DNA from: Primula veris
Lineage: Eukaryota > Streptophyta > Magnoliopsida > Ericales > Primulaceae
Length of the DNA stretch: 64,000 bases
NCBI GenBank assembly: GCA_963682055.1
Contig: OY821741.1
Coordinates: 24,250,711 to 24,314,710, forward strand
Reading direction: 5' to 3'
Positions 51,133 through 62,253 of the stretch are shown here, piece after piece. The position numbers and the translations under genes were made by a program. The notes beneath the pieces were generated by a model. It searched no databases. It was not told the origin of the DNA and saw nothing but the letters and a program-made list of their open reading frames with translations. The stretch's first letter is position 1; every line of letters begins with the position of its first letter.

Positions 51133-52064
51133 CCCAAACCCTTAATAAGACTCTGACATTGAGCAGTTGAATGAATGAGAAAGAAAGTGAGCATGTTCAA
51201 GCTCGATGTCGAAAATCTCATTAAGTAGGATTAAAGGCCATCACAGCCCAAATACTTAATAAGATTTCTACATTGTTCAAAGGGATGAGAAATGAAATGA
51301 GCAAGTTCAAATGCCGAAAGTCTCATTAAATATGATTAAAGGCCATCACAGCCCAAATCCTTAATAAGACTCTGACATTGAGCAGTTGAATGAACGAGAA
51401 AGCAAGTGAGCATGTTCAAGATCGATGTCGAAAATCTCATTAAGTAGGATTAAAGGCCATCACAGCCCAAATACTTAATAAGATTCCCACATTGTTAAAG
51501 GGATGAGAAATGAAGTGAGCAAGTTTAAATGCCGAAAGTCTCATTAAATATGATTAAAGGCCATCACAGCCCAAACTCTTAATAAGACTCTGTCATTGAG
51601 CAGTTGAATGAACGAGAAAGCAACTGAGCATGTTCAAGATCGATGTCGAAAATCACATTAAGTAGGATTAAAGGCCATCACAGCCCAAATACTTAATAAG
51701 ATTCCTACATTGTTCAAAGGGATGAGAAATGAAGTGAGCAAGTTCAAATGCCGAAAGTCTCATTAAAAATGATTAAAGGCCATCACAGCCCAAACCCTTA
51801 ATAAGACTCTGACATTGAGCAGTTGAATGAATGAGAAAGCAAGTGAGCATGTTCAAGCTCGATGTCGAAAATCTCATTAAGTAGGATTAAAGGCCATCAC
51901 AGCCCAAATACTTAATAAGATTCCTACATTGTTCAAAGAGATGAGAAATGAAGTGAGCAAGTTCAAATGCCGAAAGTCTCATTAAATATGATTAAAGGCC
52001 ATAACAGCCCAAACCCTTAATAAGACTCTGACATTAAGCAGTTGAATGAACGAGAAAGCAACTG
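51133..52064 (+). repeat. Mixed dimers
   Basis: About four dimers. One deletion-type A lies near 51,494 and is preceded by the private gattcccac. Other single changes are caaatccttaataagactc near 51,355, caaagagatg near 51,936, ccataacagccc near 52,000 and acattaagcag near 52,032. No gene is present. Confidence 0.72.
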
Positions 52065-52721
52065 AGCATGTTCAAGATCGATGTCGAAAATCATATTAAG
52101 TAGGATTAAAGGCCATCATAGCCCAAATACTTAATAAGATTCCTACATTGTTCAAAGGGATGAGAAATGAAGTGAGTAAGTTTAAATGCCGAAAGTCTCA
52201 TTAAATATGATTAAATGCCATCACAGCCCAAACTCTTAATAAGACTCTGACATTGAGCAGTTGAATGAACGAGAAAGCAACTGAGCATGTTCAAGATCGA
52301 TGTCGAAAATCATATTAAGTAGGATTAAAGGCCATCATAGCCCAAATACTTAATAAGATTCCTACATTGTTCAAAGGGATGAGAAATGAAGTGAGCAAGT
52401 TCAAATGCCGAAAGTCTCATTAAATATGATTAAAGGCCATCACAGCCCAAACCCTTAATAAGACTCTGACATTGAGCAGTTGAATGAACGAGAAAGCAAG
52501 TGAGCATGTTCAAGATTGATGTCGAAAATCTCATTAAGTAGGATTAAAGGCCATCACAGCCCAAATACTTAATAAGATTCCTACATTATTCAAAGGGATG
52601 AGAAATGAAGTGAGCAAGTTCAAATGCCGAAAGTATCATTAAAAATGATTAAAGGCCATCACAGCCCAAACCCTTAATAAGACTCTGACATTGAGCAGTT
52701 GAATGAACGAGAAAGCAACTA
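52065..52721 (+). repeat. 3-dimer tandem duplication, copy 1 (657 bp)
   Basis: Positions 52,065-52,833 match 52,722-53,490 at an offset of 657 bp, exactly three dimers. Shared markers are gtgagtaagt (52,172 and 52,829), tacattattc (52,582 and 53,239), gtatcatt and caactaagcatg (52,716 and 53,373). The exchange point lies somewhere in about 112 bp of shared sequence. Confidence 0.9.
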
Positions 52722-53490
52722 AGCATGTTCAAGATCGATGTCGAAAATCATATTAAGTAGGATTAAAGGCCATCATAGCCCAAATACTTAATAAGATTCC
52801 TACATTGTTCAAAGGGATGAGAAATGAAGTGAGTAAGTTTAAATGCCGAAAGTCTCATTAAATATGATTAAATGCCATCACAGCCCAAACTCTTAATAAG
52901 ACTCTGACATTGAGCAGTTGAATGAACGAGAAAGCAACTGAGCATGTTCAAGATCGATGTCGAAAATCATATTAAGTAGGATTAAAGGCCATCATAGCCC
53001 AAATACTTAATAAGATTCCTACATTGTTCAAAGGGATGAGAAATGAAGTGAGCAAGTTCAAATGCCGAAAGTCTCATTAAATATGATTAAAGGCCATCAC
53101 AGCCCAAACCCTTAATAAGACTCTGACATTGAGCAGTTGAATGAACGAGAAAGCAAGTGAGCATGTTCAAGATTGATGTCGAAAATCTCATTAAGTAGGA
53201 TTAAAGGCCATCACAGCCCAAATACTTAATAAGATTCCTACATTATTCAAAGGGATGAGAAATGAAGTGAGCAAGTTCAAATGCCGAAAGTATCATTAAA
53301 AATGATTAAAGGCCATCACAGCCCAAACCCTTAATAAGACTCTGACATTGAGCAGTTGAATGAACGAGAAAGCAACTAAGCATGTTCAAGATCGATGTCG
53401 AAAATCATATTAAGTAGGATTAAAGGCCATCATAGCCCAAATACTTAATAAGATTCCTACATTGTTCAAAGGGATGAGAAATGAAGTGAG
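52722..53490 (+). repeat. 3-dimer tandem duplication, copy 2
   Basis: This is the second copy of the 657-bp segment plus the ambiguous junction stretch. The match ends at 53,490, where gtgagcaag replaces gtgagtaag. The private caactaagcatg variant lies at the right end of both copies, so it predates the duplication. Confidence 0.9.
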
Positions 53491-56400
53491 CAAGTTCAAA
53501 TGCCGAAAGTCTCAATAAATAGGATTAAAGGCCATCACAGCCCAAACCCTTAATAAGACTCTGACATTGAGCAGTTGAATGAATGAGAAAGAAAGTGAGC
53601 ATGTTCAAGCTCGATGTCGAAAATCTCATTAAGTAGGATTAAAGGCCATCACAGCCCAAATACTTAATAAGATTCCTACATTGTTCAAAGGGATGAGAAA
53701 TGAAGTGAGCAAGTTCAAATGCCGAAAGTCTCATTAAATATGATTAAAGGCCATCACAGCCCAAACCCTTAATAAGACTCTGACATTGAGCAGTTGAATG
53801 AACGAGAAAGCAAGTGAGCACGTTCAAGATCGATGTCGAAAATCTCATTAAGTAGGATTAAAGGCGATCACAGCCCAAATACTTAATAAGATTCCTACAT
53901 TGTTAAAGGGATGAGAAATGAAGTGAGCAAGTTTAAATGCCGAAAGTCTCATTAAATATGATTAAAGGCCATCACAGCCCAAACTCTTAATAAGACTCTG
54001 TCATTGAGCAGTTGAATGAACGAGAAAGCAACTGAGCATGTTCAAGATCGATGTCGAAAATCACATTAAGTAGGATTAAAGGCCATCACAGCCCAAATAC
54101 TTAATAAGATTCCTACATTGTTCAAAGGGATGAGAAATGAAGTGAGCAAGTTCAAATGCCGAAAGTCTCATTAAAAATGATTAAAGGCCATCACAGCCCA
54201 AACCCTTAATAAGACTCTGACATTGAGCAGTTGAATGAACGAGAAAGCAAGTGAGCATGTTCAAGCTCGATGTCGAAAATCTCATTAAGTAGGATTAAAG
54301 GCCATCACAGCCCAAATACTTAATAAGATTCCTACATTGTTCAAAGGGATGAGAAATGAAGTGAGCAAGTTCAAATGCCGAAAGTCTCATTAAATATGAT
54401 TAAAGGCCATCACAGCCCAAACCCTTAATAAGACTCTGACATTGAGCAGTTGAATGAACGAGAAAGCAAGTGAGCATGTTCAAGATTGATGTCGAAAATC
54501 TCATTAAGTAGGATTAAAGGCCATCACAGCCCAAATACTTAATAAGATTCCTACATTGTTCAAAGGGATGAGAAATGAAGTGAGCAAGTTCAAATGCCGA
54601 AAGTCTCATTAAATATGATTAAAGGCCATCACCGCCCAAACCCTTAATAAGACTCTGACATTGAGCAGTTGAATGAACGAGAAAGCAAGTGAGCATGTTC
54701 AAGATTGATGTCGAAAATCTCATTAAGTAGGATTAAAGGCCATCACAGCCCAAATACTTAATAAGATTCCTACATTGTTCAAAGGGATGAGAAATGAAGT
54801 GAGCAAGTTCAAATGCCGAAAGTATCATTAAAAATGATTAAAGGCCATCACAGCCCAAACCCTTAATAAGACTCTGACATTGAGCAGTTGAATGAACGAG
54901 AAAGCAACTGAGCATGTTCAAGATCGATGTCGAAAATCATATTAAGTAGGATTAAAGGCCATCATAGCCCAAATACTTAATAAGATTCCTACATTGTTCA
55001 AAGGGATGAGAAATGAAGTGAGCAAGTTCAAATGCCGAAAGTCTCAATAAATAGGATTAAAGGCCATCACAGCCCAAACCCTTAATAAGACTCTGACATT
55101 GAGCAGTTGAATGAATGAGAAAGAAAGTGAGCATGTTCAAGCTCGATGTCGAAAATCTCATTAAGTAGGATTAAAGGCCATCACAGCCCAAATACTTAAT
55201 AAGATTCCTACATTGTTCAAAGGGATGAGAAATGAAGTGAGCAAGTTCAAATGCCGAAAGTCTCATTAAATATGATTAAAGGCCATCACAGCCCAAACCC
55301 TTAATAAGACTCTGACATTGAGCAGTTGAATCAACGAGAAAGCAACTGAGCATGTTCAAGATCGATGTCGAAAATCTCATTAAGTAGGATTAAAGGCCAT
55401 CACAGCCCAAATACTTAATAAGATTCCTACATTGTTAAAGGGATGAGAAAATGAGGTGAGCAAGTTTAAATGCCGAAAGTCTCATTAAATATGATTAAAG
55501 GCCATCACAGCCCAAACTCTTAATAAGACTCTGTCATTGAGCAGTTGAATGAACGAGAAAGCAACTGAGCATGTTCAAGATCGATGTCGAAAATCACATT
55601 AAGTAGGATTAAAGGCCATCACAGCCCAAATACTTAATAAGATTCCTACATTGTTCAAAGGGATGAGAAATGAAGTGAGCAAGTTCAAATGCCGAAAGTC
55701 TCATTAAAAATGATTAAAGGCCATCACAGCCCAAACCCTTAATAAGACTCTGACATTGAGCAGTTGAATGAACGAGAAAGCAAGTGAGCATGTTCAAGCT
55801 CGATGTCGAAAATCTCATTAAGTAGGATTAAAGGCCATCACAGCCCAAATACTTAATAAGATTCCTACCTTGTTCAAAGGGATGAGAAATGAAGTGAGCA
55901 AGTTCAAATGCAGAAAGTCTCATTAAATATGATTAAAGGCCATCACAGCCCAAACCCTTAATAAGACTCTGACATTGAGCAGTTGAATGAACGAGAAAGC
56001 AAGTGAGCATGTTCAAGATTGATGTCGAAAATCTCATTAAGTAGGATTAAAGGCCATCACAGCCCAAATACTTAATAAGATTCCTACATTGTTCAAAGGG
56101 ATGAGAAATGAAGTGAGCAAGTTTAAATGCCGAAAGTCTCATTAAATACGATTAAAGGCCATCACAGCCCAAACCCTTAATAAGACTCTGACATTGAGCA
56201 GTTGAATGAACGAGAAAGCAACTGAGCATGTTCAAGATCGATGTCGAAAATCACATTAAGTAGGATTAAAGGCCATCACAGCCCAAATACTTAATAAGAT
56301 TCCTACATTGTTCAAAGGGATGAGAAATGAAGTGAGCAAGTTCAAATGCCGAAAGTCTCATTAAAAATGATTAAAGGCCATCACAGCCCAAACCCTTAAT

Positions 56401-57971
56401 AAGACTCTGACATTGAGCAGTTGAATGAACGAGAAAGCAAGTGAGCATGTTCAAGCTCGATGTCGAAAATCTCATTAAGTAGGATTAAAGGCCATCACAG
56501 CCCAAATACTTAATAAGATTCCTACATTGTTCAAAGGGATGAGAAATGAAGTGAGCAAGTTCAAATGCCGAAAGTCTCATTAAATATGATTAAAGGCCAT
56601 CACAGCCCAAACCCTTAATAAGACTCTGACATTGAGAAGTTGAATGAACGAGAAAGCAAGTGAGCATGTTCAAGATCGATGTCGAAAATCTCATTAAGTA
56701 GGATTAAAGGCCATCACAGCCCAAATACTTAATAAGATTCCTACATTGTTAAAGGGATGAGAAAATGAGGTGAGCAAGTTTAAATGCCGAAAGTCTCATT
56801 AAATATGATTAAAGGCCATCACAGCCCAAACTCTTAATAAGACTCTGTCATTGAGCAGTTGAATGAACGAGAAAGCAACTGAGCATGTTCAAGATCGATG
56901 TCGAAAATCACATTAAGTAGGATTAAAGGCCATCACAGCCCAAATACTTAATAAGATTCCTACATTGTTCAAAGGGATGAGAAATGAAGTGAGCAAGTTC
57001 AAATGCCGAAAGTCTCATTAAAAATGATTAAAGGCCATCACAGCCCAAACCCTTAATAAGACTCTGACATTGAGCAGTTGAATGAACGAGAAAGCAACTG
57101 AGCATGTTTAAGATCGATGTCGAAAATCACATTAAGTAGGATTAAAGGCCATCACAGCCCAAATACTTAATAAGATTCCTACATTGTTCAAAGGGATGAG
57201 AAATGAAGTGAGCAAGTTTAAATGCCGAAAGTCTCATTAAATATGATTAAAGACCATCACAGCCCAAACCCTTAATAAGACTCTGACATTGAGCAGTTGA
57301 ATGAACGAGAAAGCAAGTGAGAATGTTCAAGATTGATGTCGAAAATCTCATTAAGTAGATTTAAAGGCCATCACAGCCCAAATACTTAATAAGATTCCTA
57401 CATTGTTCAAAGGGATGAGAAATGAAGTGAGCAAGTTCAAATGCCGAAAGTCTCATTAAAAATGATTAAAGGCCATCACAGCCCAAACCCTTAATAAGAC
57501 TCTGACATTGAGCAGTTGAATGAATGAGAAAGCAAGTGAGCATGTTCAAGCTCGATGTCGAAAATCTCATTAAGTAGGATTAAAGGCCATCACAGCCCAA
57601 ATACTTAATAAGATTCCTACATTGTTCAAAGGGATGAGAAATGAAGTGAGCAAGTTCAAATGCCGAAAGTCTCATTAAATATGATTAAAGGCCATCACAG
57701 CCCAAACCCTTAATAAGACTCTGACATTGAGCAGTTGAATGAACGAGAAAGCAACTGAGCATGTTCAAGATCGATGTCGAAAATCATATTAAGTAGGATT
57801 AAAGGCCATCATAGCCCAAATACTTAATAAGATTCCTACATTGTTCAAAGGGATGAGAAATGAAGTGAGCAAGTTCAAATGCCGAAAGTCTCAATAAATA
57901 GGATTAAAGGCCATCACAGCCCAAACCCTTAATAAGACTCTGACATTGAGCAGTTGAATGAATGAGAAAGA
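53491..57971 (+). repeat. Mixed dimers with a repeated compensated-indel A monomer
   Basis: About 20 dimers. Two A monomers, at about 55,430 and 56,745, combine the ttgttaaaggg deletion with an insertion and substitution giving gagaaaatgaggtgagc. These dimers return to 219 bp. The segments 55,347-55,783 and 56,661-57,097 match at an offset of 1,314 bp (six dimers). From 55.8 to 57.1 kb the order of subtypes resembles 44.2-45.5 kb (offset about 11,601 at the tacgatt junction). Private changes include aaggcgatc near 53,866, gagcacgttc near 53,818, caccgccc near 54,630, atgcagaaag near 55,909 and gagaagttg near 56,635. Confidence 0.77.
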
Positions 57972-59722
57972 AAGTGAGCATGTTCAAGCTCGATGTCGAA
58001 AATCTCATTAAGTAGGATTAAAGGCCATCACAGCCCAAATACTTAATAAGATTCCTACATTGTTCAAAGGGATGAGAAATGAAGTGAGCAAGTTCAAATG
58101 CCGAAAGTCTCATTAAATATGATTAAAGGGCATCACAACCCAAACCCTTAATAAGACTCTGACATTGAGCAGTTGAATCAACGAGAAAGCAACTGAGCAT
58201 GTTCAAGATCGATGTCGAAAATCTCATTAAGTAGGATTAAAGGCCATCACAGCCCAAATCCTTAATAAGATTCCTACATTGTTCAAAGGGATGAGAAATG
58301 AAGTGAGCAAGTTCAAATGCCGAAAGTCTCATTAAATATGATTAAAGGGCATCACAACCCAAACCCTTAATAAGACTCTGACATTGAGCAGTTGAATCAA
58401 CGAGAAAGCAACTGAGCATGTTCAAGATCGATGTCGAAAATCTCATTAAGTAGGATTAAAGGCCATCACAGCCCAAATCCTTAATAAGATTCCTACATTG
58501 TTCAAAGGGATGAGAAATGAAGTGAGCAAGTTCAAATGCCGAAAGTCTCATTAAAAATGATTAAAGGCCATCACAGCCCAAACCCTTAATAAGACTCTGA
58601 CATTGAGCAGTTGAATGAACGAGAAAGCAAGTGAGCATGTTCAAGCTCGATGTCGAAAATCTCATTAAGTAGGATTAAAGGCCATCACAGCCCAAATACT
58701 TAATAAGATTCCTACATTGTTCAAAGGGATGAGAAATGAAGTGAGCAAGTTCAAATGCCGAAAGTCTCATTAAATATGATTAAAGGCCATCACAGCCCAA
58801 ACCCTTAATAAGACTCTGACATTGAGCAGTTGAATGAACGAGAAAGCAAGTGAGCATGTTCAAGATCGATGTCGAAAATCTCATTAAGTAGGATTAAAGG
58901 CCATCACAGCCCAAATACTTAATAAGATTCCTACATTGTTAAAGGGATGAGAAATGAAGTGAGCAAGTTCAAATGCCGAAAGTCTCATTAAATATGATTA
59001 AAGGCCATCACAGCCCAAACTCTTAATAAGACTCTGTCATTGAGCAGTTGAATGAACGAGAAAGCAACTGAGCATGTTCAAGATCGATGTCGAAAATCAC
59101 ATTAAGTAGGATTAAAGGCCATCACAGCCCAAATACTTAATAAGATTCCTACATTGTTCAAAGGGATGAGAAATGAAGTGAGCAAGTTCAAATGCCGAAA
59201 GTCTCATTAAAAATGATTAAAGGCCATCACAGCCCAAACCCTTAATAAGACTCTGACATTGAGCAGTTGAATGAACGAGAAAGCAACTGAGCATGTTTAA
59301 GATCGATGTCGAAAATCACATTAAGTAGGATTAAAGGCCATCACAGCCCAAATACTTAATAAGATTCCTACATTGTTCAAAGGGATGAGAAATGAAGTGA
59401 GCAAGTTTAAATGCCGAAAGTCTCATTAAATATGATTAAAGACCATCACAGCCCAAACCCTTAATAAGACTCTCACATTGAGCAGTTGAATGAACGAGAA
59501 AGCAAGTGAGAATGTTCAAGATTGATGTCGAAAATCTCATTAAGTAGATTTAAAGGCCATCACAGCCTAAATACTTAATAAGATTCCTACATTGTTCAAA
59601 GGGATGAGAAATGAAGTGAGCAAGTTCAAATGCCGAAAGTCTCATTAAAAATGATTAAAGGCCATCACAGCCCAAACCCTTAATAAGACTCTGACATTGA
59701 GCAGTTGAATGAATGAGAAAGC
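57972..59722 (+). repeat. 8-dimer higher-order unit (1,751 bp), right-end copy 1
   Basis: Positions 57,972-59,880 match 59,723-61,631 at an offset of 1,751 bp. The unit contains two adjacent dimers with aaagggcatcacaaccc and gaatcaacgag (58,128 and 58,347; repeated at 59,879 and 60,098), a deletion-type A near 58,938, tctcacattg (59,471 and 61,222) and cacagcctaa (59,561 and 61,312). The adjacent pair is itself a one-dimer duplication. Confidence 0.9.
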
Positions 59723-61631
59723 AAGTGAGCATGTTCAAGCTCGATGTCGAAAATCTCATTAAGTAGGATTAAAGGCCATCACAGCCCAAATACTTAATAA
59801 GATTCCTACATTGTTCAAAGGGATGAGAAATGAAGTGAGCAAGTTCAAATGCCGAAAGTCTCATTAAATATGATTAAAGGGCATCACAACCCAAACCCTT
59901 AATAAGACTCTGACATTGAGCAGTTGAATCAACGAGAAAGCAACTGAGCATGTTCAAGATCGATGTCGAAAATCTCATTAAGTAGGATTAAAGGCCATCA
60001 CAGCCCAAATCCTTAATAAGATTCCTACATTGTTCAAAGGGATGAGAAATGAAGTGAGCAAGTTCAAATGCCGAAAGTCTCATTAAATATGATTAAAGGG
60101 CATCACAACCCAAACCCTTAATAAGACTCTGACATTGAGCAGTTGAATCAACGAGAAAGCAACTGAGCATGTTCAAGATCGATGTCGAAAATCTCATTAA
60201 GTAGGATTAAAGGCCATCACAGCCCAAATCCTTAATAAGATTCCTACATTGTTCAAAGGGATGAGAAATGAAGTGAGCAAGTTCAAATGCCGAAAGTCTC
60301 ATTAAAAATGATTAAAGGCCATCACAGCCCAAACCCTTAATAAGACTCTGACATTGAGCAGTTGAATGAACGAGAAAGCAAGTGAGCATGTTCAAGCTCG
60401 ATGTCGAAAATCTCATTAAGTAGGATTAAAGGCCATCACAGCCCAAATACTTAATAAGATTCCTACATTGTTCAAAGGGATGAGAAATGAAGTGAGCAAG
60501 TTCAAATGCCGAAAGTCTCATTAAATATGATTAAAGGCCATCACAGCCCAAACCCTTAATAAGACTCTGACATTGAGCAGTTGAATGAACGAGAAAGCAA
60601 GTGAGCATGTTCAAGATCGATGTCGAAAATCTCATTAAGTAGGATTAAAGGCCATCACAGCCCAAATACTTAATAAGATTCCTACATTGTTAAAGGGATG
60701 AGAAATGAAGTGAGCAAGTTCAAATGCCGAAAGTCTCATTAAATATGATTAAAGGCCATCACAGCCCAAACTCTTAATAAGACTCTGTCATTGAGCAGTT
60801 GAATGAACGAGAAAGCAACTGAGCATGTTCAAGATCGATGTCGAAAATCACATTAAGTAGGATTAAAGGCCATCACAGCCCAAATACTTAATAAGATTCC
60901 TACATTGTTCAAAGGGATGAGAAATGAAGTGAGCAAGTTCAAATGCCGAAAGTCTCATTAAAAATGATTAAAGGCCATCACAGCCCAAACCCTTAATAAG
61001 ACTCTGACATTGAGCAGTTGAATGAACGAGAAAGCAACTGAGCATGTTTAAGATCGATGTCGAAAATCACATTAAGTAGGATTAAAGGCCATCACAGCCC
61101 AAATACTTAATAAGATTCCTACATTGTTCAAAGGGATGAGAAATGAAGTGAGCAAGTTTAAATGCCGAAAGTCTCATTAAATATGATTAAAGACCATCAC
61201 AGCCCAAACCCTTAATAAGACTCTCACATTGAGCAGTTGAATGAACGAGAAAGCAAGTGAGAATGTTCAAGATTGATGTCGAAAATCTCATTAAGTAGAT
61301 TTAAAGGCCATCACAGCCTAAATACTTAATAAGATTCCTACATTGTTCAAAGGGATGAGAAATGAAGTGAGCAAGTTCAAATGCCGAAAGTCTCATTAAA
61401 AATGATTAAAGGCCATCACAGCCCAAACCCTTAATAAGACTCTGACATTGAGCAGTTGAATGAATGAGAAAGCAAGTGAGCATGTTCAAGCTCGATGTCG
61501 AAAATCTCATTAAGTAGGATTAAAGGCCATCACAGCCCAAATACTTAATAAGATTCCTACATTGTTCAAAGGGATGAGAAATGAAGTGAGCAAGTTCAAA
61601 TGCCGAAAGTCTCATTAAATATGATTAAAGG
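59723..61631 (+). repeat. 8-dimer higher-order unit (1,751 bp), right-end copy 2
   Basis: This is the second copy of the right-end unit, with all private markers retained. The following copy lacks the two aaagggcatcacaaccc dimers: at 61,632 the sequence reads aaaggccatc instead. Confidence 0.9.
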
Positions 61632-62253
61632 CCATCACAGCCCAAACCCTTAATAAGACTCTGACATTGAGCAGTTGAATGAACGAGAAAGCAAGTGAGC
61701 ATGTTCAAGATCGATGTCGAAAATCTCATTAAGTAGGATTAAAGGCCATCACAGCCCAAATACTTAATAAGATTCCTACATTGTTAAAGGGATGAGAAAT
61801 GAAGTGAGCAAGTTCAAATGCCGAAAGTCTCATTAAATATGATTAAAGGCCATCACAGCCCAAACTCTTAATAAGACTCTGTCATTGAGCAGTTGAATGA
61901 ACGAGAAAGCAACTGAGCATGTTCAAGATCGATGTCGAAAATCACATTAAGTAGGATTAAAGGCCATCACAGCCCAAATACTTAATAAGATTCCTACATT
62001 GTTCAAAGGGATGAGAAATGAAGTGAGCAAGTTCAAATGTCGAAAGTCTCATTAAAAATGATTAAAGGCCATCACAGCCCAAACCCTTAATAAGACTCTG
62101 ACATTGAGCAGTTGAATGAACGAGAAAGCAACTGAGCATGTTTAAGATCGATGTCGAAAATCACATTAAGTAGGATTAAAGGCCATCACAGCCCAAATAC
62201 TTAATAAGATTCCTACATTGTTCAAAGGGATGAGAAATGAAGTGAGCAAGTTT
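60504..62253 (+). repeat. 1,750-bp unit at the right end, first copy in the alternative register
   Basis: Positions 60,504-62,250 match 62,254-64,000 at an offset of 1,750 bp up to the window edge. This register contains two deletion-type A monomers (near 61,785 and 62,440 in one frame of reading), explaining 1,750 rather than 1,751. The aatgtcgaaag variant at 62,037 recurs at 63,787. It overlaps the preceding entry because the copy boundary shifts between registers. Confidence 0.87.
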
